A stretch of DNA of 31,173 bases from an uncultured Clostridia bacterium (GTDB lineage: Bacteria; Bacillota; Clostridia; TANB77; CAG-508), in the NCBI GenBank assembly GCA_934180065.1, contig CAKPRA010000020.1, positions 1-31,173 on the forward strand, given 5' to 3'. Made by a program: the position numbers and the translations under genes. Position 1 is the first letter of the stretch; each line of letters begins with the position of its first letter. Under the pieces are notes generated by a model. The model worked only from the letters and a program-made list of their open reading frames with translations. It did not search any database and was not told where the DNA came from. Shown piece by piece: positions 1-7,384 of the stretch.

Positions 1-39
1 ATATTTCAAATCTCTCTTAAGCAGTTATTGCAATAGATT

Positions 40-69
40 TAAGACATGAAAAAAATTTTTCATGTCTTA
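40..69 (-). terminator. A/T-rich hairpin after the MazG-like gene
   Basis: TAAGACATGAAAA pairs perfectly with TTTTCATGTCTTA around a few-base loop. It lies 24 bases past the stop codon of the minus-strand MazG-like gene and is the natural end point of that cluster. No separate U-run follows the stem on the minus strand, so termination would depend on the T-rich part of the stem itself. Confidence 0.45.
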
Positions 70-92
70 GACCTGTTCATCTATATAAATCA

Positions 93-455
93 CTATTTGT
101 TTTTTGACCATACACGATTAATATTAACCTTTTCCTTCTTCATTATACACTCATACAAATTAATATTTAAGCAATTACAAATATTATTAAGTATTATAAA
201 TACATCTGCAATTTCACTTTCAACTGAATCATAATTATATATTTTATCACAATCTACCCCTAATAAAGTATTCTCTTTTCTTATTGCCTTAGCAAGTTCG
301 CCAACTTCTTCTGTTAGCAGCAACATATTATCTTGTGAAGATTGCTTTGAAAAACCTCTTACCTCTATTACTTTTTTTATATAATTTTGAATTTGATTTA
401 TATCACGTGTCTGTTCTAATTCTCTATATAAATCATTCTGTATATTATTAGTCAT
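93..455 (-). CDS. MazG-like nucleotide pyrophosphohydrolase
   Basis: A 120-residue all-alpha NTP pyrophosphohydrolase of the MazG/dUTPase-2 type, expected to cleave a (d)NTP to the monophosphate and pyrophosphate in the cytoplasm. The Mg-binding pattern is visible: EEVGEL at residues 49-54 and EIADVF at 81-86, followed by a KVNINRVW segment near the C-terminus that resembles the usual KxxxNxxRxW tail. The length fits single-domain MazG-like proteins. The ATG directly follows the TAA of the upstream glycosylase-like gene with no gap and has a GAGAGGAAC ribosome binding site, so the two are surely co-transcribed. The family call is firm; the substrate is not visible. Its place behind a glycosylase-like gene suggests clearing of a non-standard nucleotide (inference). 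Confidence 0.85.
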   Translation of the reverse strand: MTNNIQNDLYRELEQTRDINQIQNYIKKVIEVRGFSKQSSQDNMLLLTEEVGELAKAIRKENTLLGVDCDKIYNYDSVESEIADVFIILNNICNCLNINLYECIMKKEKVNINRVWSKNK

Positions 456-977
456 TTAAAGTTCCTCTCTTTCTATTTCATCTGTAATTTTTTTTATGTA
501 TGCATCTTTATTTTTTCTCTTGTATACACATATATATGATGGATGTTCTATACTCAAAATCTTTGCATCTACCTTAATACTATTCTTTTTACAATATTGG
601 GTAACAAATTTATTAACATTATTTCCCAATAAAAAAACAACTCTTGGTTTAAGTTCACGTATCTCCATGAGTAAATTTTTAATGCACATTTCCATCTCAT
701 TTTCTGTTGGATACCTTAATTTTCTCTCTTCATTAAGTGGCAAACATTTCACTAAGTTTGTTTTATAAAAAGTAAGATCATCTCTCTTTTTTTCAATCTC
801 TTCAATTAGTTTACCACTACTAGTATTATTTTCCAAAGGGTAATTCTTATTAACATCCTCTACTTTCTTAGCAGACAATCCCACCCACATAATATCACAT
901 TTGTTTTTTTTATCCAATAGTGGTTCTTGATTTTTGCATAATTTACATTTTCTACAATTCTTTATCTTCTCTATCAT
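456..977 (-). CDS. divergent uracil-DNA glycosylase family 4-like Fe-S protein
   Basis: A 173-residue protein with the layout of family 4 uracil-DNA glycosylases, which hold a 4Fe-4S cluster and remove damaged bases from DNA. It has N-terminal cysteines (C8, C11, C14), a degenerate motif 1 (VGLSAKKVED at 32-41, then PLENNTSSGKLI), YKTNLVKCLP with C78, a following C98, LLGNNV, and the second active-site motif HPS at 145-147. The cysteine spacing matches the Fe-S set of the family. Motif 1 departs from the common GEAPGxxED, so base specificity is uncertain. The start has an AGAGGAAA site. The gene begins 26 bases inside the end of the radical SAM gene and abuts the MazG-like gene, which implies translational coupling. 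Confidence 0.75.
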   Translation of the reverse strand: MIEKIKNCRKCKLCKNQEPLLDKKNKCDIMWVGLSAKKVEDVNKNYPLENNTSSGKLIEEIEKKRDDLTFYKTNLVKCLPLNEERKLRYPTENEMEMCIKNLLMEIRELKPRVVFLLGNNVNKFVTQYCKKNSIKVDAKILSIEHPSYICVYKRKNKDAYIKKITDEIEREEL

Positions 978-2304
978 TTTCCTCTTCTATCTCGCTTCCT
1001 AACTTGTTTGTTTCAATAACAATTTTATTAATAAATTCTTGACTACAAGCACTAAAGTTTTCAGCCATGAAATTGAATTGACTTCTCCCTTTCAATACAT
1101 CTAATGAATCATTGTGTTTATATGTTATCTTTTTATTTAATATATTGTATAGTTCTGTTCCATGATATGGTCTAAACTGAAATGCACTTGTTCTAAATTT
1201 TTCTTTTTTATTCTTAGCACATTCAGTCAATTTTGCGGCTAATATATATGTATCCTTACACTGTTCTTTGGTTTCATTTGGAAATCCATACATAAAATAG
1301 CCTTTAACATTTATTCCATTCTCTAGGATTTTAGAAATAACCTCATATATTTCAGCTGTAGTTCCAATTTTATGTATTCTTTTTCTCATGTTTTCATTGC
1401 CTGATTCTATGCCAATTTCCAATTCTCTACAACCACTTTTTTCTAACTGACTAAATAATTCTTCGGAACCTTGAAGGGATTTTATATGTGCCATAGCCCT
1501 CCATTCAAATGGAAACTGTTTAAATATTCGTATTGCCATTTTTATACTATCTTCATTCTTTAAAAATAAATCATCTAAAATCCTGATACTTTGTGTTCCT
1601 GGATGTATTTTTTGAATCTGTTTTAATTCTTCAATTATATCCTGTTCACTTCTTACTCTAACAGGAACATCTCTGTTTAGTGAACGTGCACCTCCACAAA
1701 AAGCACAATTATACAAACACTCTCTTGACGTAACTATCGCCTCTTCTTCTTTACCATATATATTTTTGGTTCTTCTTTCTTCAAAAAATGATCTATCTAA
1801 TTCTAATTTTGAAATATCTGCTGGAAAATAGATAGAATTACCATCAAGACAATACACCTTTCTATCTTTTTTATCCTTAACTATAGATTCCTGTTTTACA
1901 CATTCATTAACAATGTCCAAAGTAATATATTCTCCTTCTCCTATTGTCACAGTGATACTATTATCAGTATTAAAATTTATTATATCATTATACATAAATT
2001 TAGTACTTTTTCCACCTACAATAAAACTTGTCTTTGTTTTGCATTTTTCGATGATTTCTTTTACAAGTTCCATATTCACTGAAAATATGTTAACTCCAAC
2101 AAAATCAGGCTTTTCTTTTTCGATTACACCTAGAATTTCATTAATAGTTAGATTTTTATAAACACAATCTAAAATTTTTACATCTATTCCATTTTTCTTT
2201 AAATAAGTTGCAATATAACCTAGCCCAAGAGGGGGTAAATAATCCTCACTATCAGCAACTTTTTTATTATAAATGGGTGAATTTAACAATATAATCTTTT
2301 TCAT
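952..2304 (-). CDS. B12-binding domain radical SAM protein
   Basis: A 450-residue cytoplasmic enzyme with an N-terminal cobalamin-binding-like Rossmann domain (about 1-135: PPLGLGYIATYL, GVNIFS, FIVGGK) and a radical SAM barrel. The cluster-binding cysteines C-x3-C-x2-C lie in SRECLYNCAFCGG near residue 200, followed by the typical ILDDLF, ELEIGIESGN and GYFMYGFPNET strands. Such proteins carry out methylations, ring rearrangements or other radical reactions; the substrate cannot be read here. An AAGGAG site stands 7 bases before ATG 2304, and an in-frame GTG lies one codon earlier. The 3' end overlaps the glycosylase-like gene by 26 bases. A radical SAM enzyme coupled to a base-excision-type protein and a nucleotide pyrophosphatase suggests nucleic-acid or nucleotide chemistry (inference). 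Confidence 0.85.
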   Translation of the reverse strand: MKKIILLNSPIYNKKVADSEDYLPPLGLGYIATYLKKNGIDVKILDCVYKNLTINEILGVIEKEKPDFVGVNIFSVNMELVKEIIEKCKTKTSFIVGGKSTKFMYNDIINFNTDNSITVTIGEGEYITLDIVNECVKQESIVKDKKDRKVYCLDGNSIYFPADISKLELDRSFFEERRTKNIYGKEEEAIVTSRECLYNCAFCGGARSLNRDVPVRVRSEQDIIEELKQIQKIHPGTQSIRILDDLFLKNEDSIKMAIRIFKQFPFEWRAMAHIKSLQGSEELFSQLEKSGCRELEIGIESGNENMRKRIHKIGTTAEIYEVISKILENGINVKGYFMYGFPNETKEQCKDTYILAAKLTECAKNKKEKFRTSAFQFRPYHGTELYNILNKKITYKHNDSLDVLKGRSQFNFMAENFSACSQEFINKIVIETNKLGSEIEEENDREDKEL

Positions 2305-2332
2305 CACAAATCTCCTTCGTCATTTATATATT

Positions 2333-2921
2333 CTATATTTCAAAATCATCATTTGTAATATATCTCTTAAATAACTTATTCGTTTTAGTATCTGGCAAAG
2401 TTAAATCTGTAAAAATTACATTTCCATCTTCTACTACATACTCCATATCGTATTCATCAAAAGGAATATCCTTTGTCAACATAACAACTTTAGAGAAGTT
2501 TTTAAAATCCTCTTTATTTTCTTTTGCCATACTAAGTTTGCTAATAAATAATCTGCCTCCAATTATTGGAATTACCATTCTATTTCCAATAATCTCATTT
2601 TTTCTATCCGCTAAATTCCTATATGTTTCTAGTATAATACTGTCCCTATATAAAAGTTTCGAAATAGATCCAACAATATCAGTTTTTACTAATTTATGTA
2701 CTATAATATCATTATCTTTTTTTATTTTGCACTATAAAATCTGTAATTTTTTTATAATCCGTGCAATTATGTATTGATTGCAAACTTACGCAAGAACTAC
2801 AATTTTTCTTTGGTGATAGTCGAACACTTAACCCTAATTTTATCCTTTCATCATTTAAGGTTAATCCTTCATAGTTTATTAGTTCTACAATCGGTAATTT
2901 TAGTTTACTAAGAAGTTGGAT
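2333..2921 (-). pseudogene. frameshifted, 5'-truncated gene of unknown function
   Basis: Two minus-strand frames read as one protein broken at a run of seven A (plus-strand T-run near 2718-2724). The upstream frame is open from a TAG at 2922-2924 and contains LPIVELINYEG, then NCSSCVSLQSIHNCTDYKK, and stops just after the A-run. The next frame continues with KDNDIIVHKLVKTDIVGS and ends IFTDLTLPDTKTNKLFKRYITNDDFEI. Shifting by one base at the A-run gives about 195 uninterrupted residues. The upstream part has no ATG, so the 5' end is probably lost or replaced at the junction with the ECF operon. CSSC and a third cysteine hint at a metal site. It lies 28 bases before the radical SAM gene and probably belonged to that operon. 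I do not recognise the family. The internal ATG at 2578 alone would give only the last 81 residues. Confidence 0.6.
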
Positions 2922-2948
2922 CTAGGTCAACTTTTTCTGTGAACTTTT

Positions 2949-3512
2949 TTAATATTTTTTTCCTCTAGCAATTAATACCTCGTCTATCTGATTTGTTCTT
3001 TTTATTATTCCAATAAAAAACACTGACAAACTATTTTTTATATTTTTAGCATTAACTTTAATGCCTTTATATTTATATACATCTCTTATACCCACTAAAT
3101 CTTTCTTTAATATTGGTATTATTGATAAAGAAATAGCTACCATAATTTCTATCTCTTCTATATTTATATTAAATAACACTAATGGTCTGCATAACATTTT
3201 TATTGTATTAGCAATAGTTGTCTTAGTACTTGTTATCGAATATATACATGTTATATTACATACTATCAAAAACTTTATTGCAATCCAAATTGCTTCACTT
3301 ATACTGCTAATTATTACATTAATAAAAAACGTGAATAAAACATATGGTAATATTTTGAATAGTTGCTTTGTAACTTTCACTATAGGAATTTTTAGAACTA
3401 TTACTATTGCCACATTACACAATATAATTGTTCCAAATAAAATTATAGATTTTGGTAAAAAAAACATAACTGTTGCCATTATAAAAAAAACCCCAAATTT
3501 AATTAGTTCCAT
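2949..3512 (-). CDS. ECF transporter transmembrane (T) component, CbiQ/EcfT family
   Basis: A 187-residue hydrophobic protein with about four to five membrane segments, the scaffold that couples ATPase movement to the substrate-binding S component in energy-coupling factor transporters. The C-terminal cytoplasmic coupling helices are visible: RDVYKYKGIKV and, at the very end, IDEVLIARGKKY, which matches the A-x-x-x-R-G signature of EcfT proteins. It is shorter than the usual 230-270 residues, with little sequence after the ARG motif. The start has GGTGAT seven to eight bases upstream and lies 15 bases after the ATPase gene. It is the last gene of the folate transporter operon; no clear terminator separates it from the frameshifted gene downstream. 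Confidence 0.85.
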   Translation of the reverse strand: MELIKFGVFFIMATVMFFLPKSIILFGTIILCNVAIVIVLKIPIVKVTKQLFKILPYVLFTFFINVIISSISEAIWIAIKFLIVCNITCIYSITSTKTTIANTIKMLCRPLVLFNINIEEIEIMVAISLSIIPILKKDLVGIRDVYKYKGIKVNAKNIKNSLSVFFIGIIKRTNQIDEVLIARGKKY

Positions 3513-3527
3513 TTTATCACCTTCATC

Positions 3528-4328
3528 CTATTTTTTCATCTTTACACACAACTCTTTTACTAGTGAGTCAACAGTCAAAACATCATTATTATCTAATTCA
3601 ATTCCATTGCTTTTTAATTTTACTAATATTTCTAATAAAGTGGGAATTCTTATTTCGTATTTTTCAAATATATTTGATTTTTCTACTAGCTCCTTTTTTT
3701 CAATCTGCTCTACTATTTCACCATTATTTAAAATTATAGTTCTATCTGCTAATAATATTTCGTCTGCCAAATTTGTTATACATATTATTGTATAGCCTTC
3801 ATCTTTTAACTTTTTAATTAACTTATAAATTTTTACTTTTCCAATACTGTCAATCATCGTTGTTGGTTCATCAAAAATTATATATTGCGGTTTTTTAGCT
3901 AATACTTCAGCAATCATTATTCGTTGTTTCTGTCCAAGCGATAAATAATATAAATCTTTATTTTTATATTCAAGCATATCCACATATTTTAATGCATCAT
4001 CAATAATATTTTCATCTTGTGTAATGTATGAAAATTCCTCTTTAATATTACTAAATATAATTTGACTATCAGGATTTTGAAATACTATGCCTATTTTAGA
4101 ACTTATTAATTCTCTATTTTTCCTTTTTGATATATCCATACCATCAATAGAAATACAACCTTCTTTCAGTTTTAATATTCCTGAAATAAGCTTTCCTATT
4201 GTTGATTTTCCAGATCCATTTTTTCCAACAATTGTTACTATTTCTCCATTTTTTATAGAAAAACTTATGTTTTTTAACACATTTTTTCCATTTTTGTATT
4301 TATATGATACATTTTCTATATTAATCAT
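3528..4328 (-). CDS. ECF transporter ATPase (CbiO/EcfA family)
   Basis: A 266-residue ABC ATPase that powers the neighbouring vitamin transporter. Walker A is GKNGSGKS at 35-42, the Q-loop is FQNP with Q84, the signature is LSLGQKQ at 129-135 and Walker B is YIIFDEP at 149-155. The position that normally carries the switch histidine reads ITNLADE, so the H-loop residue is Asn186, unusual for an active ATPase. ECF modules often use two different ATPases, one of which may be degenerate; only one is encoded here. The start is in an 8-base overlap with folT and has GAGGTAGCG upstream. Function as an ECF ATPase is firm; whether it works as a homodimer or with a partner encoded elsewhere is open. 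Confidence 0.9.
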   Translation of the reverse strand: MINIENVSYKYKNGKNVLKNISFSIKNGEIVTIVGKNGSGKSTIGKLISGILKLKEGCISIDGMDISKRKNRELISSKIGIVFQNPDSQIIFSNIKEEFSYITQDENIIDDALKYVDMLEYKNKDLYYLSLGQKQRIMIAEVLAKKPQYIIFDEPTTMIDSIGKVKIYKLIKKLKDEGYTIICITNLADEILLADRTIILNNGEIVEQIEKKELVEKSNIFEKYEIRIPTLLEILVKLKSNGIELDNNDVLTVDSLVKELCVKMKK

Positions 4329-4857
4329 CGCTACCTCTTAAATATTTATCAAATGGTTTTCTTAATATTTTCTCTAAAAAAATAGTAACACTTATATGTA
4401 TTGGAATCATTATTATTTGTTTTATAAATCTGGTTGAAAATAATACAATGAATGCTTTTCCCGATGTAATACTTGTCCATAGTGTATTTAGTCCCATATT
4501 TACTATTACAGAAACTAGTATCGTTGCAATTATAACTCTTATAATGAACTGTTTATCTGTGTATATATTTTCGCTTTTTTTATATAATAATGTTCCATAT
4601 ATATAAGCAGCAATGGCTGTACTTATTGTGTATCCAATAAAGTATGGTCCGGTTGGAAACAGTATTGCACCTATTACATCTCCCAACACATTTATTAATA
4701 TTGTCCATTTTGGTCCTAACCATATAGCACAAAGCATTGTTGGAATAAATGCAAAACTTATTTTCATTATTGGTGTTTTTATCGATAAAATTCTTGATAA
4801 AATTATTAATAGAGCTAATAATATTGATGATAATATAATTTTTTTGTTTTTTGACAT
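4321..4857 (-). CDS. folT: folate ECF transporter substrate-binding component FolT
   Basis: A 178-residue six-helix membrane protein that binds folate for import. Family-specific stretches are RILSIKTPIMKISFAFIP, AIWLGPKWT, DVIGAILFPTGPYFIGYT and the C-terminal NTLWTSITSGKAF followed by a positively charged helix. An upstream in-frame ATG at 4893 would add 12 Lys-rich residues, but AAAGGAAG lies 7-8 bases before ATG 4857, so 4857 is chosen. It leads an operon with the ATPase (8-base overlap) and T component. A probable THF riboswitch lies directly upstream, which independently supports folate as the substrate. Confidence 0.85.
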   Translation of the reverse strand: MSKNKKIILSSILLALLIILSRILSIKTPIMKISFAFIPTMLCAIWLGPKWTILINVLGDVIGAILFPTGPYFIGYTISTAIAAYIYGTLLYKKSENIYTDKQFIIRVIIATILVSVIVNMGLNTLWTSITSGKAFIVLFSTRFIKQIIMIPIHISVTIFLEKILRKPFDKYLRGSDD

Positions 4858-4882
4858 AAAAAAACTTCCTTTCTTTTTGTTT

Positions 4883-4888
4883 TTCCGC
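4883..4888 (-). promoter_or_regulatory. possible expression platform of the folT riboswitch
   Basis: On the RNA, GCGGAA here (about 30 bases before the folT start) is complementary to UUCCGC at 4940-4945, inside the 3' strand of the riboswitch aptamer. Between them AAGAAAAGAA can also pair with UUCUUUUCUU and is followed by U-rich sequence. Ligand binding would hide UUCCGC and so change the leader fold ahead of the AAAGGAAG site. This is a reading of base-pairing only. Confidence 0.35.
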
Positions 4889-4933
4889 AACAAAAGAAAA
4901 GAAGATTATATTCTTCTAAAAAATTTTTTTCTT

Positions 4934-5036
4934 TTCTTAGCGGAATGCGAAAATAAATAAGCATAAAAATATTTATTTGCCCTAATAACAACTTCCCGTT
5001 TATTAGGTCTTTACTATTTATTTCCTACTCTAAAAC
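4934..5036 (-). ncRNA. tetrahydrofolate (THF) riboswitch upstream of folT
   Basis: The leader RNA contains the conserved blocks of the Firmicute THF aptamer in order: AGAGUAGG, a stem strand AAUAAAUA, UAAAG, a hairpin CCUAAUAA...UUAUUAGG carrying GGGAAGUUG, the returning strand UAUUUAUUU, and the 3' block GCAUUCCGCU. The closing stem is UUUUAG with CUAAGA, one G-U pair. It lies between a promoter at 5048-5076 and folT, the gene most often controlled by this class. Some internal sequence between the second and third stems is longer than in the textbook example. The call rests on remembered consensus and hand folding. Confidence 0.7.
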
Positions 5037-5047
5037 TTCTATTTCAA

Positions 5048-5076
5048 AGTTTACCATATCTCCTGTATATATTCAA
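5048..5076 (-). promoter_or_regulatory. promoter of the folT ECF operon
   Basis: TTGAAT at 5071-5076 and TAAACT at 5048-5053 are separated by 17 bases on the minus strand. Transcription would start just before the riboswitch closing stem, as expected for a leader-controlled operon. Confidence 0.6.
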
Positions 5077-5102
5077 GTGAATTTTTACAAAATTACTTGA
5101 AT
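5071..5102. promoter_or_regulatory. inverted repeat over the -35 box of the folT promoter
   Basis: ATTCAAGTGAATTTT and AAAATTACTTGAAT are inverted repeats differing by one inserted base. The repeat covers the -35 hexamer of the folT promoter and could be an operator, or just an A/T-rich hairpin. Confidence 0.3.
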
Positions 5103-5222
5103 ACGATATATTATTACAAAAATATACATATGATTTTTTATCTATTTACTATTATTACTTACCAAAAAACTTTTCTCATAATTTCTTTGCATCAATTATA
5201 ACCTGCAATATTACACAATATT

Positions 5223-5336
5223 TTATTTATTTTCAATCATCCATTTATACAATAAATCCTCTTCAATTTTTCCTTGCTCAAACAATTTTACTTTAGTCTG
5301 TGCCTCCTTCTTCCATTTTCTTAAAATCCTTCTTTA
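5223..5336 (-). pseudogene. C-terminal scrap of an unidentified gene
   Basis: An open minus-strand frame without a start codon encodes RRILRKWKKEAQTKVKLF continuing to QGKIEEDLLYKWMIENK and a TAA. The charged, helical, codon-like sequence reads as the real end of a protein; mobile-element proteins often end this way, but I cannot name it. It faces the integrase scrap next to it, and both sides of the junction carry TTTTCTTAAAA (near 5316 and 5345), as if intervening DNA was deleted between short direct repeats. Confidence 0.35.
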
Positions 5337-5354
5337 ACTGTTTATTTTCTTAAA

Positions 5355-5525
5355 AATATTGATGTTTCTTCTGAAAATGAAGAATCAGAAAAATATTTTG
5401 AAGATTATTTTAGAGAATGGCTCGGTCACTCTACCTATTCTACTACTGCTAATTTATATACTCATTTGGATAGTAAAACAAAAAATCTTTCTTCAAATGT
5501 ATTATCTAATCCAATTAATTTATAG
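5355..5525 (+). pseudogene. tyrosine recombinase (phage integrase) C-terminal remnant
   Basis: A plus-strand frame with no start codon ends in EWLGHSTYSTTANLYTHLD, the segment around the last active-site histidine and just before the catalytic tyrosine region of tyrosine recombinases (canonical LGHSSISTTxxxYxH), followed by about 18 more residues and TAG. The tyrosine of LYTHL is present. Everything upstream of this tail, including the catalytic Arg/Lys/His-x-x-Arg region, is missing, so the gene is dead. It marks a former integrated element between folT and the ATPase gene. Confidence 0.65.
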
Positions 5526-5556
5526 TAGATGAATTTTTAATTTGTTTGACATCCGC

Positions 5557-5597
5557 AAAAAATAACAACCTCCAATTTCTTGAAAGTTGCTATTTTT
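5557..5597 (-). terminator. hairpin terminator downstream of the AAA ATPase gene
   Basis: AAAAATAACAACCTCCAA pairs with TTGAAAGTTGCTATTTTT at 15 of 18 positions around a 4-base loop. Read on the minus strand it is followed by TTATTTTTT. It lies 116 bases past the ATPase stop codon. Confidence 0.5.
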
Positions 5598-5712
5598 CGA
5601 TGGTTGCCCGTTACATATCAAAAACAAACTATGCAACCTGTGTCATTATTTTTTATTATATCTTGTTATATTTTTTATAACCTAATACCTTACTATTTGT
5701 ATTTAACTTTAC

Positions 5713-6900
5713 TTAAGATAACCAATTAGCAATATCATAAATTTGTATACCTTCATATTGATATAAATCATGTCTTGTTCTTGCTATTATAATTTTAGGA
5801 TATGCATCTTTTATTTCTAATAAAGGTTTTACTTCTCTTTGTAATGTGCTATCATCAGAAATGTTGTCAGATACTTGAATATATATTTTTTCATTTCTTT
5901 TTGTTGCAACAAAGTCTATTTCTTTATTATACAAAGTACCAACATATATTTCATATCCTCTACGTAATAATTCAATTGCAACAATATTTTCATATATTCT
6001 ACCATAGTCCATATTGGTTGTTCCTAGTAAAGCATATCTAAAGGCATGGTCTGAAAGGTAAAACTTATCTTGTGTACTTAATAATTTTTTGCCTCTTATA
6101 TCATATCTAGTAACTTTATAAAACGCAAATGCATTGCATAAATATTTGATATAATTACTTATAGTCTTATCAGTAATAGCCACATTGTTATTGTTAAGTA
6201 CATTTGTTATATTATTTGATGATGTAAGGTTTGATATATTATCCATTAAATAATTATTTAGATTATTTAGAACATCTATATTTCTTATTTTATATTTTTG
6301 ATTTATATCTCTGACTATTAAAGTATTATAAACATCTGAGATATAATCGTATTTTTCTTTTTGTGTTTTATACAAATATGAGCCAGACATTCCACCTTCT
6401 TTAACGTAATTATCAAAAGCTTCTTGAATATCGTTATATTGATAATATTCTAAATATTCTTTAAAGGAAAATGGATATACATCAATACAAAATGTTCTTC
6501 CTGTAAATAATGTTGCTAAGTCACTACTCATTAAAAATGCATTAGAGCCGGTAATATAAATATCATATTTTTCTAAAGCATGTAAACCATTTATAGCTTT
6601 TTCAAATCCTTCACACATTTGAATTTCATCAATCAGTATAAAGTTCTTTTTATTATCTTTATATCTTTCTTCAATATAATTATATAAATTATGATATTCC
6701 ATTAAATCTTCATATATAGGAATATTAAAGTTTATATGAATTATATTTACATCATTGATATTTTCAGATATATATTTTTTCAAAGCTTCTAATAATTTTG
6801 ATTTTCCGCTACGTCTAATTCCAGTTAACACTTTAATATCTGGAGTTCCTATAACACTAATTAATCTTTCCAAATAATCATTTCTTTTTATAAGTTTCAT
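5713..6900 (-). CDS. AAA_14 / DUF4143 family ATPase
   Basis: A 395-residue protein of the archaeal-type ATPase group common in gut bacteria. The N-terminal AAA_14 domain has Walker A GIRRSGKS, Walker B FILIDEIQ, a sensor stretch YITGSNAFL and the SSDLATLFTGR segment. A winged-helix-like middle and a C-terminal DUF4143 domain follow, which has a restriction-endonuclease-like core GRIYENIVAIELLRRGYEI...KEIDFVA with the acidic and IQV residues of the PD-(D/E)xK type. The biological role of the family is unsettled. An upstream in-frame ATG at 6960 would add 20 residues, but AGAGGTGATT sits just before ATG 6900. The gene stands alone between remnants and tRNAs and could have arrived with the mobile DNA nearby (inference). 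Confidence 0.85.
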   Translation of the reverse strand: MKLIKRNDYLERLISVIGTPDIKVLTGIRRSGKSKLLEALKKYISENINDVNIIHINFNIPIYEDLMEYHNLYNYIEERYKDNKKNFILIDEIQMCEGFEKAINGLHALEKYDIYITGSNAFLMSSDLATLFTGRTFCIDVYPFSFKEYLEYYQYNDIQEAFDNYVKEGGMSGSYLYKTQKEKYDYISDVYNTLIVRDINQKYKIRNIDVLNNLNNYLMDNISNLTSSNNITNVLNNNNVAITDKTISNYIKYLCNAFAFYKVTRYDIRGKKLLSTQDKFYLSDHAFRYALLGTTNMDYGRIYENIVAIELLRRGYEIYVGTLYNKEIDFVATKRNEKIYIQVSDNISDDSTLQREVKPLLEIKDAYPKIIIARTRHDLYQYEGIQIYDIANWLS

Positions 6901-7050
6901 ACAATCACCTCTATAATTATTATATAGTTCTATTCCGAAAAAATCAATTATTTTTAACAATTCGTAATATAATTATTAGCATATTTTTTTGATTTATACA
7001 ACAAATAGTAATTCTTTTACATAAATTACTCTCTTCTGTCTTCTTATGTA

Positions 7051-7101
7051 AAAAAACAAACCCTTACAGTCTCAATAGAAAGACGTAAAAGTTTGTTTTT
7101 T
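7051..7101 (-). terminator. terminator of the tRNA operon
   Basis: AAAAAACAAAC pairs with GTTTGTTTTTT, and inside it GTCT pairs with AGAC. On the minus strand it follows tRNA-Gln by a few bases and ends in a run of T. Confidence 0.75.
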
Positions 7102-7108
7102 GTTTGCT

Positions 7109-7183
7109 TGGTTGGGCTAGCTAGATTCGAACTAGCGCATGTCAGAGTCAAAGTCTGATGCCTTACCGCTTGGCTATAGCCCA
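7109..7183 (-). tRNA. tRNA-Gln (anticodon TTG)
   Basis: Read on the minus strand, the acceptor stem TGGGCTA pairs with TAGCCCA, followed by A73 and an encoded CCA. The anticodon stem TCAGA/TCTGA holds the loop CTTTGAC with anticodon TTG, and the T arm has GCTAG TTCGAAT CTAGC. All four arms can be drawn. It is transcribed after tRNA-His from the same promoter. Confidence 0.95.
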
Positions 7184-7210
7184 ATGTATTCAATTTGCAT
7201 TAATAAAATA

Positions 7211-7288
7211 TGGGCTGGAAGATGGGACTCGAACCCACGGTCTTCAGTGCCACAAACTGACGCGTTAACCAACTACGCTACATCCAGC
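7211..7288 (-). tRNA. tRNA-His (anticodon GTG)
   Basis: The anticodon loop TTGTGGC on stem TCAGT/ACTGA gives GTG. The 5' end has the extra G-1 opposite C73 that marks tRNA-His, and CCA is encoded. The acceptor stem has one T-T mismatch at position 6. D arm (TAGTTGGTTAA) and T arm (GGGTTCGAGTCCC) are normal. Confidence 0.95.
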
Positions 7289-7319
7289 ATTTTCACACTG
7301 TTTAATCAATGCAGTTACT

Positions 7320-7348
7320 ATTGTACTATTTTAAGCTAAATTTGTCAA
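7320..7348 (-). promoter_or_regulatory. promoter of the tRNA-His/tRNA-Gln operon
   Basis: A consensus TTGACA (7343-7348) and TACAAT (7320-7325) with a 17-base spacer lie about 30 bases upstream of tRNA-His, as expected for a strong stable-RNA promoter. Confidence 0.8.
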
Positions 7349-7384
7349 TAGTTGTTTTCTAATTTTTAAATTAATTTTTATTTC

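Noticed and set aside
3061..3795. A 244-codon plus-strand frame opposite the ECF T component and ATPase
   Set aside because: The minus-strand genes have full family motifs and ribosome binding sites; the plus frame is A/T-rich shadow sequence without a start site.
5713..6900. The AAA_14/DUF4143 ATPase as part of a defence system
   Set aside because: It stands alone, and the family is common in gut genomes without a proven defence role; nothing in the neighbourhood supports the idea beyond mobile-element scraps.
7139..7339. A 66-codon plus-strand frame over the tRNA genes, containing GRWDSNPRSSVPQTDA
   Set aside because: This is the well-known false ORF made by the antisense strand of a tRNA; tRNA-His and tRNA-Gln explain the sequence.
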